Assembly (NCBI RefSeq): GCF_019249655.2
Contig: NZ_CP137557.1
Coordinates: 2,823,001 to 2,887,000, forward strand
Length of the DNA stretch: 64,000 nt
Source: Segatella copri
GTDB lineage: Bacteria; Bacteroidota; Bacteroidia; Bacteroidales; Bacteroidaceae
Direction: 5' to 3'
A model generated the notes under the pieces. The model ran no database searches. It saw only the letters and a list, made by a program, of their open reading frames with translations, and was not told the origin of the DNA. A program made the position numbers and the translations under genes. Below, piece after piece: positions 8,338 through 15,630 of the stretch. Every line of letters starts with the position of its first letter. The first letter of the stretch is position 1.

Positions 8338-8715
8338 CTAAAGGTGATTAACGACCCGATGAATAGATGAACGAATATCAGACGTATCAAAATTAACCAG
8401 CAATCCAAGTTTTAGATGAGATATTTTCAGATAAGTAAGAAGCTGTTTGCCATAAACCGCCTTCATTTCTGCAACCGCCTTCAATTCTACGATTACCTTA
8501 TCCTCAACCAAAACATCCAATCGCAAATCTACAGGCAAGACGTGCCCATCATATATTACAGGGAGTCTCACCTGGTTATCAACCTTCAAACCATCTTTTC
8601 TGAGTTGATAGCAAAGGGCAGCTTCATAAACAGACTCTAACAAGCCAGGACCAAGCTCATTATACACCTTATATATTGCTCCGATAACCTTATAAGATAT
8701 TTCGTTTTCTGTCAT
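8338..8715 (-). CDS. GxxExxY protein (PD-(D/E)XK nuclease-like)
   Basis: A 125-aa protein showing the signature that names the family: LGPGLLESVYEAAL, then LPVDLRLDVLVEDKVIVELKA, which carries the D...ExK core of the PD-(D/E)XK nuclease fold, and a C-terminal LLVNFDTSDIRSSIHRVVN. The biochemical role of the family is not known; members are scattered, often single genes at variable sites. Here it separates thrS from infC, which are normally adjacent, and is bracketed by perfect 40-bp direct repeats. That arrangement suggests a mobile cassette. Confidence 0.9.
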   Translation of the reverse strand: MTENEISYKVIGAIYKVYNELGPGLLESVYEAALCYQLRKDGLKVDNQVRLPVIYDGHVLPVDLRLDVLVEDKVIVELKAVAEMKAVYGKQLLTYLKISHLKLGLLVNFDTSDIRSSIHRVVNHL

Positions 8716-8809
8716 AACATCAAGTTTTTAGTATTCCCTAAAAAACTCACGCAGACTCCCCAAACTACGCCGTTTTTCCAGTACCCTACAACAAAGAATA
8801 CCCCAAGAA

Positions 8810-8898
8810 AAAATCTGCGTCATCTGCGAAATCTGCGTGACTAAAAAAAATATTTCAGCGTGAAAAATATTTCAGCGTGAAAAAATATCTATCAGCGT
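8810..8898. repeat. Right copy of the 40-bp direct repeat plus AGCGTGA array
   Basis: 8810-8849 is identical over 40 bases to 8261-8300. It is followed by three or four copies of ATTTCAGCGTGAAAAA spaced 16-21 bp. These lie just downstream of the thrS stop codon. Confidence 0.85.
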
Positions 8899-8906
8899 GA
8901 AAAAAT

Positions 8907-10859
8907 CTACTCCTCAGCTGCCTTCAGCTGCTCTGCAACCTCGGCGTTGATGCGCTGAGCAAACTCTTCCATGCTCATGGTAGCCTGCTCGCCACCACCC
9001 TGCTTACGCATGGAAACGAGGCCCTCGGCACTCTCCTTCTCACCTACGATGACCATGTAAGGCACACGCTTCAACTCGTTGTCACGAATCTTGCGGCCAA
9101 TCTTCTCGTTACGATCATCTACCAAAGCACGAACACCCTGCTTGTCGAAGTACTGGCGTACCTTCTGAGCATAGTCGTTGAACTTCTCTGAGATAGGAAG
9201 AATTGCAACCTGGTCTGGAGTCAACCACAATGGGAAGTGACCGGCGGTGTGCTCGATGAGAACGGCTGTGAAACGCTCCAGTGAACCGAATGGCGCACGG
9301 TGAATCATCACAGGAGTCTTCTTTGAGTTATCCTCAGCGGTATACTCCAGCTTGAAGCGCTCAGGCAAGTTGTAATCCACCTGGATGGTACCCAACTGCC
9401 AGCGACGACCGATGGCATCCTTCACCATGAAGTCGAGCTTAGGACCATAGAAGGCAGCCTCGCCAATCTCCTCACGAGTCTCAAGACCCTTCTCCTTGCA
9501 AGCCTCGCGGATAGCGTTCTCACTCTCTTCCCAAATCTCATCAGAACCGATATACTTCTCTGTATCCTTAGGGTCGCGGAGAGAAATCTGTGCCTCGTAG
9601 TTCTCGAAACCGAAAATCTTGAATACCTTCAAGATTACGTCGATTACATTCTCGAACTCAGACTTCACCTGATCTGAACGAACGAAGATGTGGGCATCAT
9701 CCTGAGTAAATGTACGAACACGGGTCAAACCGTGGAGCTCACCGCTCTTCTCATAGCGGAATACGGTACCGAACTCAGCGATACGCAAAGGAAGATCCTT
9801 GTAAGAACGAGGCTTACGAGCGTAGACCTCGCAGTGGTGAGGACAGTTCATTGGCTTGAGCATATACTCCTCATCCTCCTCAGGAGTCTGGATAGGCTGG
9901 AATGCATCCTTGCCATAGTGAGCATAGTGACCAGATGTTACATAGAGGCTCTTGCCGCCGATACCAGGACAGATAACCTCCTGATAGTTATAAGGCTTCA
10001 GGAGAGAACGGAGCAACTCCTGCAAGCGGAGGCGGAGCTGAGTGCCCTTTGGCAACCAGATAGGAAGACCCTTACCTACACGCTCTGAGAACATGAAGAG
10101 TTCCATCTCCTTACCAATCTTGCGGTGGTCGCGCTTCTTAGCCTCTTCGAGGATAACCAGGTACTCATCGAGCATCTTCTTCTTAGGGAAGCTGATACCA
10201 TAGATACGGGTCATCTGCTCGCGCTTGGCATCACCGCGCCAGAAAGCACCTGCCACACTTGTAATCTTCACTGCCTTGATAAGGCCAGTGTTCATCAAGT
10301 GAGGACCACGGCAGAGGTCGGTGAAGTTGCCCTGGGTATATGTGGTGATGGTACCATCCTCCAAGTCCTGCTCAATGTGCTCGCACTTGTAGGTCTGACC
10401 ATCGGCCTTGAACTCAGCGAGAGCATCAGCCTTAGCCACCTCCTTGCGAACCACTGGTTCGTTCTTCTTGGCGAGTTCCATCATCTTAGCCTCAATCTTG
10501 GCGAAATCATTCTCTGAGATCACCTGACCCTCGGCTGGCATCACGTCGTAGAAGAAACCGCTCTCTACGGCTGGACCGAAACCGAACTGGATGCCTGGGT
10601 AAAGCTCCTGGAGAGCCTCAGCCAACAAGTGGGCAGATGTATGCCAGAATGTGTGCTTACCCTGCTCATCCTCAAACTTGTAGAGTTCTACGTTAGCATC
10701 CTCATTGATAGGACGGTTCAACTCTACTGTCTCACCATTAACACCGCAAGATACAACGTTGCGAGCGAGAGCCGGTGAGATGCTCTCGGCGATTTGTAAG
10801 CCAGTTACGCCCTGCTCATACTCACGAACAGATCCGTCTGGGAATGTGATTTTTACCAT
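8907..10859 (-). CDS. thrS: Threonyl-tRNA synthetase
   Basis: At 650 aa this is full length. Order: TGS domain (about 1-62, [14 protein letters not shown]), editing domain (about 65-225) with the WHTSAHLL His-x3-His motif and a later Cys-x3-His in YKCEH, class II catalytic core (about 240-530) with [10 protein letters not shown] and [16 protein letters not shown], then an anticodon-binding domain (about 540-640). It charges tRNA-Thr and removes mischarged Ser. Minus-strand gene with a -7 box at 10890-10897. The usual neighbour infC is displaced by the GxxExxY cassette. Confidence 0.98.
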   Translation of the reverse strand: MVKITFPDGSVREYEQGVTGLQIAESISPALARNVVSCGVNGETVELNRPINEDANVELYKFEDEQGKHTFWHTSAHLLAEALQELYPGIQFGFGPAVESGFFYDVMPAEGQVISENDFAKIEAKMMELAKKNEPVVRKEVAKADALAEFKADGQTYKCEHIEQDLEDGTITTYTQGNFTDLCRGPHLMNTGLIKAVKITSVAGAFWRGDAKREQMTRIYGISFPKKKMLDEYLVILEEAKKRDHRKIGKEMELFMFSERVGKGLPIWLPKGTQLRLRLQELLRSLLKPYNYQEVICPGIGGKSLYVTSGHYAHYGKDAFQPIQTPEEDEEYMLKPMNCPHHCEVYARKPRSYKDLPLRIAEFGTVFRYEKSGELHGLTRVRTFTQDDAHIFVRSDQVKSEFENVIDVILKVFKIFGFENYEAQISLRDPKDTEKYIGSDEIWEESENAIREACKEKGLETREEIGEAAFYGPKLDFMVKDAIGRRWQLGTIQVDYNLPERFKLEYTAEDNSKKTPVMIHRAPFGSLERFTAVLIEHTAGHFPLWLTPDQVAILPISEKFNDYAQKVRQYFDKQGVRALVDDRNEKIGRKIRDNELKRVPYMVIVGEKESAEGLVSMRKQGGGEQATMSMEEFAQRINAEVAEQLKAAEE

Positions 10860-10889
10860 AACAACTTAGTATTTTTATTAAATCGTGTG

Positions 10890-10897
10890 CAAAAGTA
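10890..10897 (-). promoter_or_regulatory. -7 element for thrS
   Basis: TACTTTTG on the minus strand, about 30 nt before the start codon; no clear TTG was found at the -33 position. The rest of 10898-11100 holds no gene I can support. Confidence 0.5.
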
Positions 10898-11100
10898 CTA
10901 TTTCTTTTTGTAACGAGCGAATATTTTTGCATAAAAAATGCATTTATTTTCAAATCTCCACTAAATGGCGACACTTTTGTGGTTACACCTTATTATATAT
11001 ATAGGATTTCTGAAAAAACGCAGGATTGGAAGGAACCGGCAGGATTTGCTATCGAATGATAACAAAATGTTAAAACATGGCATATTTTTCGGGGAAACAC

Positions 11101-11131
11101 TTGGTCATATCGAATATTTTCTGTATATTTG
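11101..11131 (+). promoter_or_regulatory. Promoter for asparaginase gene
   Basis: TTGG at 11101-11104 and TATATTTG at 11124-11131, 19 bp apart. Confidence 0.8.
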
Positions 11132-11171
11132 CACTCGATTAAGTGACAAAAAGTAAATATTGATAAATAAA

Positions 11172-12203
11172 ATGGCAACACCCAAGATTCTCATCATCTA
11201 TACAGGAGGTACCATCGGCATGGGAAAGGATCCCGTGACAGGCGTACTGGAGCCTCTCGACTTCAACCACCTCGTCTCTTCCATGCCAGAATTCAAACTG
11301 ATTCAGGCGGAAATCGACGTGAGAAAGTTTGACCCTCCTATCGACTCCAGCGACATGGACCCGATGAGATGGGCTGAAATCGTCAGCATCATCGCCAAGA
11401 ACTATGATGACTACGACGGATTCGTTATCCTGCACGGCACGGATACGATGGCTTACACATCATCAGCCCTGAGCTTCATGCTCGAGAATCTGACCAAGCC
11501 GGTGATTCTGACCGGAAGCCAGTTGCCTATCGGCGAACTGCGCACCGACGGCAAGGAGAACCTGATGACTGCCATTGAGATTGCTTCGGCAAAGGACGAG
11601 GAGGGACATCCGATGGTGCCGGAGGTATGCATCTTCTTCAACGGCAAACTGATTCGCGGCAACCGTGCCATCAAGATCAATGCCGAGGGATTTCATGCCT
11701 TCGAATCGTTCAACCATCCGCACCTCTGCGATGTGGGTATCAACTTCCAGTATCACAGGCACCACATCCTCACGCCAGACTACAACAAGCCGATGGTGCC
11801 CCATCTGAAGCTCGACCCGAACGTGATTGTGTTCAGTCTCTTTCCGGGCATCCAGGACAACATCGTGCGCCACGTGATGGAATCGCCCGACTTGCGAGGC
11901 ATCGTGATGCGTACCTTCGGTTCGGGCAATGCGCCACATGCGCCATGGATCATGCGCCTGCTCGACCAGGCAGCCCACCGCGGCGTGAACATCGTTAACA
12001 TCAGCCAATGCCTCACGGGCAGCGTGGAGATGGAACGCTACGGAGCGGGATTCCAGCTGAAGACCGCCCACGTAATCAGCGGCTACGACTCTACGGTGGA
12101 GGCGACGGTAACGAAGCTGATGTATCTGCAGGGCAGATACGAGGACAACCGCAAGGTGAGAGAGATGCTCAAGCAATCGCTTGCGGGTGAAATCACGATT
12201 TAA
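11172..12203 (+). CDS. ansA: Type I L-asparaginase
   Basis: A 343-aa enzyme of the asparaginase/glutaminase family that hydrolyses Asn to Asp and ammonia. It shows the first catalytic motif IYTGGTIGM (nucleophile Thr near residue 12) and the second VILHGTDTMAYTSSALSFM with the Thr-Asp pair, followed by ILTGSQLPIGELRTDGKEN. There is no signal peptide, which fits the cytoplasmic type I enzyme. ATG 11172 was chosen over an in-frame TTG four codons upstream. A terminator at 12283 ends the unit, so it is monocistronic. Confidence 0.95.
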   Translation: MATPKILIIYTGGTIGMGKDPVTGVLEPLDFNHLVSSMPEFKLIQAEIDVRKFDPPIDSSDMDPMRWAEIVSIIAKNYDDYDGFVILHGTDTMAYTSSALSFMLENLTKPVILTGSQLPIGELRTDGKENLMTAIEIASAKDEEGHPMVPEVCIFFNGKLIRGNRAIKINAEGFHAFESFNHPHLCDVGINFQYHRHHILTPDYNKPMVPHLKLDPNVIVFSLFPGIQDNIVRHVMESPDLRGIVMRTFGSGNAPHAPWIMRLLDQAAHRGVNIVNISQCLTGSVEMERYGAGFQLKTAHVISGYDSTVEATVTKLMYLQGRYEDNRKVREMLKQSLAGEITI

Positions 12204-12282
12204 ATAACAAGATCGATATTAAAAACAATATATCTAAAACCTTGTAAGTTTCTACCAGCGGATAGAAACGAAGGTTATTAAG

Positions 12283-12316
12283 AGCACTTACCCGTGATGG
12301 GCAGGTGCTTTTTTAT
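12283..12316 (+). terminator. Terminator of asparaginase gene
   Basis: AGCACTTACCC pairs with GGGCAGGTGCT, followed by six T residues. Confidence 0.75.
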
Positions 12317-12384
12317 ATTTATACACTTTTTATTCACTTTCGTTTTAAAAATGATTAAAAAATATAGTATTTTTCTACACACAC

Positions 12385-12415
12385 TTGCTTTATATCAATT
12401 TTTTGCGTACCTTTG
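12385..12415 (+). promoter_or_regulatory. Promoter of small-ORF unit
   Basis: TTG at 12385-12387 and TACCTTTG at 12408-12415 are 20 bp apart, one of the best promoters in the window, yet no long gene follows before the terminator at 12866. Confidence 0.8.
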
Positions 12416-12461
12416 CATCAGAAATTAAGATGTAAAGATATAGAAAAGTAAAAAGATGATA

Positions 12462-12506
12462 TGATGAAGGGCGAGAGCCCATGCTATCTATCACCGATAT
12501 AGTCAA
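12462..12506 (+). CDS. Possible 13-14 aa leader peptide
   Basis: ATGATGAAGGGCGAGAGC opens a very short ORF (MMKGESPCYLSPI) ending TAG, between the promoter and the first 38-codon ORF. It may be a translated leader or chance. Listed only because the unit has a strong promoter and terminator. Coordinates are approximate by a few bases. Confidence 0.2.
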
Positions 12507-12539
12507 TCCAATAATTCACAATCAACAAAACCAACAATT

Positions 12540-12656
12540 ATGCAGATCAACAACACTAAGAAGTATGGTGAGTTCGTAGAGATTACTGCTCCCGTAGAAA
12601 GAACAGCATCTGAAGAGTATCCAAACGTTTTAGGCGGAGAAATCTGGTACAATTAG
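12540..12656 (+). CDS. Small peptide with Gly-Gly near C-terminus (38 aa)
   Basis: The 38-aa product starts MQINNTKKYGEFVEI and ends YPNVLGGEIWYN. Residues 1-26 are charged and leader-like; a Gly-Gly then precedes a five-residue tail EIWYN. This layout recalls leader peptides of ribosomally made natural products cut after Gly-Gly, but no modifying enzyme or peptidase transporter is nearby, so that role is only a suggestion. A strong promoter lies about 125 bp upstream and a strong terminator downstream, which supports real expression. I do not recognise the family. Confidence 0.45.
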   Translation: MQINNTKKYGEFVEITAPVERTASEEYPNVLGGEIWYN

Positions 12657-12724
12657 TATTGAATTCCACCAGAATCAGAGAAAACAGATGTAACAAGCGT
12701 CAGATATAACCAAAAACTAACAAA

Positions 12725-12841
12725 ATGGAGAAATCTGATGCATTTAGAAGAAATGAAGAGCGAGATCAAGGAATCATCAAAAATCTATCTCTTGCAGAAG
12801 TCGTATTCTCGCAGCTAGATAAGTTTTCCTTCATTTCATGA
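12725..12841 (+). CDS. Second small ORF of the same unit (38 aa)
   Basis: The 38-aa product starts MEKSDAFRRNEERDQGI and ends FSQLDKFSFIS. It has no signal or membrane segment and the middle is likely helical. It sits 68 bp after the first 38-aa ORF and 24 bp before the terminator stem, so both would be on one transcript. No recognisable family. It may be translated or the unit may be a structured RNA of about 470 nt. Confidence 0.4.
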   Translation: MEKSDAFRRNEERDQGIIKNLSLAEVVFSQLDKFSFIS

Positions 12842-12865
12842 CCAACCTCTTAATCTCAAAATGAT

Positions 12866-12907
12866 AAAGGCTCAATCCTCGATGCATCGGGAATTGAGCC
12901 TTTATTG
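12866..12907 (+). terminator. Strong terminator closing the small-ORF unit
   Basis: AAAGGCTCAATCC pairs with GGAATTGAGCCTTT, loop of 11 nt, ending in a T-rich tract. Confidence 0.85.
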
Positions 12908-12918
12908 TATTTGTACCC

Positions 12919-13033
12919 CCCACGGAGATTAAATTCAATGTCCCACGGAGATTAAAGTCAATGTCCCACAGAGATTAAAGTCAATGTCCCACGGAGATTA
13001 AAGTCAATGTCCCACGGAGATTAAAGTCAATGT
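12919..13033. repeat. Five tandem 23-bp repeats
   Basis: The unit CCCACGGAGATTAAAGTCAA plus TGT occurs five times head to tail with one or two substitutions per copy. There are no spacers, so it is not CRISPR. The array runs into the inverted repeat at 13034. Confidence 0.9.
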
Positions 13034-13153
13034 CCCACAGATTTCACAGATTTACACAGATGTAATTCTCTAACCAGAAAAAAATCTGTGTAAATCTGTG
13101 AAATCCGTGGGACTAAAAAAAATAATCCGTGGGACTAAAAAATAATCCGTGGG
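13034..13153. repeat. 28-bp inverted repeat of the ATCTGTG family
   Basis: CCCACAGATTTCACAGAT with its next ten bases (13034-13061) is mirrored at 13084-13111, ending CCGTGGG. Two trailing copies of ACTAAAAAA-ATCCGTGGG follow and abut the DUF4301 stop codon. The plan matches the repeats around the GxxExxY gene with C-to-T and related changes. It may end transcription of the minus-strand gene. Confidence 0.8.
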
Positions 13154-14725
13154 CTAGTGCTTGCAGCAACCTCCGTCGTGGTGATGCTCGTGCTTGATGC
13201 CACCCTCTACGGCCTGATGCTGGTCGCGGAGCAGATCGTTCACGGTCTTCACTGGGTTGAAGGTGCCCAGAGGAACCTCTACGAATATGGTGTTCCAGTC
13301 GCTCATCGCACCATTCCAGAGACCTGGCAACTCCAAGGCCTTCAAGTCCTTACCGTTCTTGCTCTTACTTGAGATGAAACCGGTGGATGGATCTACGAAC
13401 TTAGGAAGATCGAAAGCATTGCCCTGGTAATCCTTGGTTGCGCAAACGAGATCTACCGGATTGAAGTGTGTACCCTCGGTAAACATCTTCATGTACTCCT
13501 CGTTATTCTTGTCAATCTGTGAGCTCTCCAGAATCTGAAGACTAACAGTGCCATCCTGGTTGTAGGTAAGGAATGGACCACCGCCAGGCTCGCCCACGTT
13601 CTTAACCACGCCGCATACACGCATAGGGCGGTTGAGCTTCTTGCGCAGATAGATAACCAGTTCGGCATCCTCCAGCTCCTTGATATCAGCCTTGCGGCAG
13701 CAGAGGTCGCGCTGAACGAAGCGAATGATTTCCTCCAGCTTCTCGTGGTTGTACTGTCCGGAATCCAAAACCTTCAGATAATCGAAAGCCTGCTTCTGGA
13801 GGGTAACCAATACACCTGCAATCACCTGCTTCCAGGTAACAGTCTCTGCCTTCAGGCGATCAGGAACCACATTGTCGATGTTCTTGATGAATACTACATC
13901 TGCATCAATCTCGTTGAGGTTCTCGATGAGTGCGCCATGACCGCCCGGACGGAACAGCAATGATCCATCCTCGTTGCGGAATGGAGTATTATCCGGATTG
14001 GCAGCGATGGTATCGGTGCTAGGCTTCTGCTCAGAGAATGAGATGTTGTACTTGATGCCGTATCGCTGTGCATACTTATCTGCCTTCTCGGCTACCATCT
14101 GCTTGAAGAGTTCCAGGTGGTCGTGAGAAACGGTGAAGTGAACGTTTGCCTCGCCGTTGCTGCTGGCATAGAGCGCAGCCTCAACCAGGTGCTCCTCCAT
14201 TGGGGTGCGAACCTCGTCCTCATACTCGTGGAACTGGAGCAATCCCTTAGGCAACTGTCCGTAGTTCAATCCCTCTGGCTTGAGGAGATTAGCCACAATG
14301 GCCTTGTAATCGCCCTTCTTGATGAGGCACATGATGCCCTTCTCATTGTTCACATGACACTTGTCGCAGAGCGCCTTGCGGAAAGCAAACTTCTTGATAT
14401 TCTCGAAGAATTGTTTTTCGAAGTCAGTAGTAGGAACATCGTATGGAGCATCGAGGAATGCAAACATGTTCTTGAACATGCGGCTTGCCGCACCTGAAGC
14501 AGGTACGAACTTCACAATCTTGTGACCCTCAGCCTTGTAGTCGTTCCACGCCTTCTCGTAGTCTTCCACTTCCTGGGCTGTAGGAGCCATGATACCCTTA
14601 CCGATGGCAGCCGCACCCTCTAGTTTGAGGAATGGGAAACCATTCTTGATTTGTTCCAACTGGTGTTCAATCTGCTGCTCGGAGATGCCGCGGGCAGCGA
14701 TTTGGTTTAGATCTTGCTGATTCAT
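13154..14725 (-). CDS. DUF4301 family protein
   Basis: A 523-aa protein that I place in the Bacteroidota DUF4301 family from its opening (MNQQDLNQIAARGISEQQI) and the nucleotide-sugar-transferase-like stretches KFVPASGAASRMFK and LFRPGGHGALIENLNEID. These resemble the sugar-nucleotidyltransferase fold (GxGxxSRM-type loop), so a nucleotidyltransferase-like activity is an inference. The C-terminus ends in a His/Cys-rich tail HEHHHDGGCCKH that could bind metal. Promoter -7 box on the minus strand at 14764-14771. Confidence 0.8.
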   Translation of the reverse strand: MNQQDLNQIAARGISEQQIEHQLEQIKNGFPFLKLEGAAAIGKGIMAPTAQEVEDYEKAWNDYKAEGHKIVKFVPASGAASRMFKNMFAFLDAPYDVPTTDFEKQFFENIKKFAFRKALCDKCHVNNEKGIMCLIKKGDYKAIVANLLKPEGLNYGQLPKGLLQFHEYEDEVRTPMEEHLVEAALYASSNGEANVHFTVSHDHLELFKQMVAEKADKYAQRYGIKYNISFSEQKPSTDTIAANPDNTPFRNEDGSLLFRPGGHGALIENLNEIDADVVFIKNIDNVVPDRLKAETVTWKQVIAGVLVTLQKQAFDYLKVLDSGQYNHEKLEEIIRFVQRDLCCRKADIKELEDAELVIYLRKKLNRPMRVCGVVKNVGEPGGGPFLTYNQDGTVSLQILESSQIDKNNEEYMKMFTEGTHFNPVDLVCATKDYQGNAFDLPKFVDPSTGFISSKSKNGKDLKALELPGLWNGAMSDWNTIFVEVPLGTFNPVKTVNDLLRDQHQAVEGGIKHEHHHDGGCCKH

Positions 14726-14763
14726 AATACCATATTTATGTTAAATTTACACTATATGTGCTA

Positions 14764-14771
14764 CAAAGATA
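14764..14771 (-). promoter_or_regulatory. -7 element for DUF4301 gene
   Basis: TATCTTTG read on the minus strand, about 40 nt before the start codon; diverges from the promoter at 14814. Confidence 0.5.
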
Positions 14772-14813
14772 ATAGTTTTTTCTGATAATCAGAAATATTT
14801 CCGCTTTTTTTTG

Positions 14814-14821
14814 TACCTTTG
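14814..14821 (+). promoter_or_regulatory. -7 element for the microprotein-relA operon
   Basis: TACCTTTG. It is followed by a GGCGTT-TTTT-AACGCC hairpin at about 14846-14862 inside the 5' leader, before the first gene at 14902. Confidence 0.6.
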
Positions 14822-14901
14822 CAATGAAAATTTAACGAAGTAGGCGTTTTTTAACGCCGAAACGCCATTGTTTGACAAATTTAAAATAGGATCTTTCAGA
14901 T

Positions 14902-15126
14902 ATGGTTAGTAAATTAACAAGAGAACACGACCGCAGAACAGGCCTATCACACTATCTTTATGGAGTGTCTAATCTTGTTCTTAGCGGAACAGGAATCGGT
15001 GGTTTATCACCACTTGTCACAGGTGAAGAAATAGCAGTATTCAATTACCTCTGTCTAGCATTTGGTACATTATCTGCTTTTATGTTCGCCTATGCAGCAA
15101 ACAAAGTAATGAAATATAACGATTAA
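14902..15126 (+). CDS. Small membrane protein (74 aa)
   Basis: The 74-aa product begins MVSKLTREHDRRTG and has one or two hydrophobic segments (about 18-40 weak; about 44-66 strong, IAVFNYLCLAFGTLSAFMF) and a basic end NKVMKYND. It is the first gene after the promoter at 14814 and lies 11 bp before a tandem array of 34-aa membrane peptides. I do not recognise the family. Co-transcription with the array and with relA is inferred from spacing and lack of a terminator. Confidence 0.7.
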   Translation: MVSKLTREHDRRTGLSHYLYGVSNLVLSGTGIGGLSPLVTGEEIAVFNYLCLAFGTLSAFMFAYAANKVMKYND

Positions 15127-15137
15127 AATTTTTAATT

Positions 15138-15242
15138 ATGGAAGTATTTACTCTATTCATGTTTATCATGATGGTAATAGGAACCAGCTTCGCCATCTGG
15201 CTCAACACCAAGTCTGGCCAGAAATGGATAGATGAGCTATAA
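15138..15242 (+). CDS. Membrane microprotein 1 of 4 (34 aa)
   Basis: MEVFTLFMFIMMVIGTSFAI is followed by WLNTKSGQKWIDEL. Residues about 3-21 form one transmembrane helix; the last 13 residues are a conserved polar tail with Lys, Gly and Trp. Three close relatives follow in tandem. Purifying selection is suggested because the tail is kept in all copies while the helix varies. Only 11 bp separate it from the previous stop codon. Function unknown. Confidence 0.75.
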   Translation: MEVFTLFMFIMMVIGTSFAIWLNTKSGQKWIDEL

Positions 15243-15244
15243 TC

Positions 15245-15349
15245 ATGGAACTATATACTATATTTATGGGGCTAGGAGCCTTGATAGGAACCTGCTTCGC
15301 CATCTGGCTTAACACAAAATCAGGCCAGAAGTGGATAGATAGTTTATAA
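15245..15349 (+). CDS. Membrane microprotein 2 of 4 (34 aa)
   Basis: The product starts MELYTIFMGLGALIGTCFAI and ends WLNTKSGQKWIDSL. It begins two bases after the stop of copy 1, which suggests translational coupling. Tail nearly identical to copy 1; helix has diverged (MGLGALIG in place of MFIMMVIG). Confidence 0.75.
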   Translation: MELYTIFMGLGALIGTCFAIWLNTKSGQKWIDSL

Positions 15350-15366
15350 CATATAATATAAGTTTT

Positions 15367-15471
15367 ATGGAAGGATTTGCTTTAGTAATGTGTATAGGAG
15401 CTGTTATTGGTATGAGCTTAGCCATTTGGAGCTACACCAAATCTGGCAGAAAGTGGATAAACAATTTATAA
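15367..15471 (+). CDS. Membrane microprotein 3 of 4 (34 aa)
   Basis: The product starts MEGFALVMCIGAVIGMSLAI and ends WSYTKSGRKWINNL. This is the most diverged copy, with LN changed to SY and Gln to Arg, yet length, helix position and the TKSGxKWI core are kept. It lies 17 bp after copy 2. Confidence 0.75.
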   Translation: MEGFALVMCIGAVIGMSLAIWSYTKSGRKWINNL

Positions 15472-15486
15472 TCCAAAACTATCGTA

Positions 15487-15594
15487 ATGATGGATGGATT
15501 AATGTTTATTTTTTCGCTGGGACTAATTATCAGCACCAGCTTCGCCATCTGGCTCAACACCAAGTCAGGCCAGAAATGGATAGACGAGTTATAA
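15487..15594 (+). CDS. Membrane microprotein 4 of 4 (35 aa)
   Basis: The product starts MMDGLMFIFSLGLIISTSFAI and ends WLNTKSGQKWIDEL; the second Met may be the true start, giving 34 aa like the others. Its tail is identical to copy 1, also at the DNA level apart from synonymous changes. The relA-like gene starts 36 bp downstream without a terminator. Confidence 0.75.
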   Translation: MMDGLMFIFSLGLIISTSFAIWLNTKSGQKWIDEL

Positions 15595-15630
15595 AACTCA
15601 ATAATATATAATCAACGGGAGGGAACGACA

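Noticed and set aside
10860..11171. T-box or riboswitch upstream of thrS
   Set aside because: Leader from the -7 box to the start is only about 30 nt, too short for such an element.
12919..13033. Possible CRISPR array
   Set aside because: The 23-bp units are directly adjacent without spacers and no cas gene is present.
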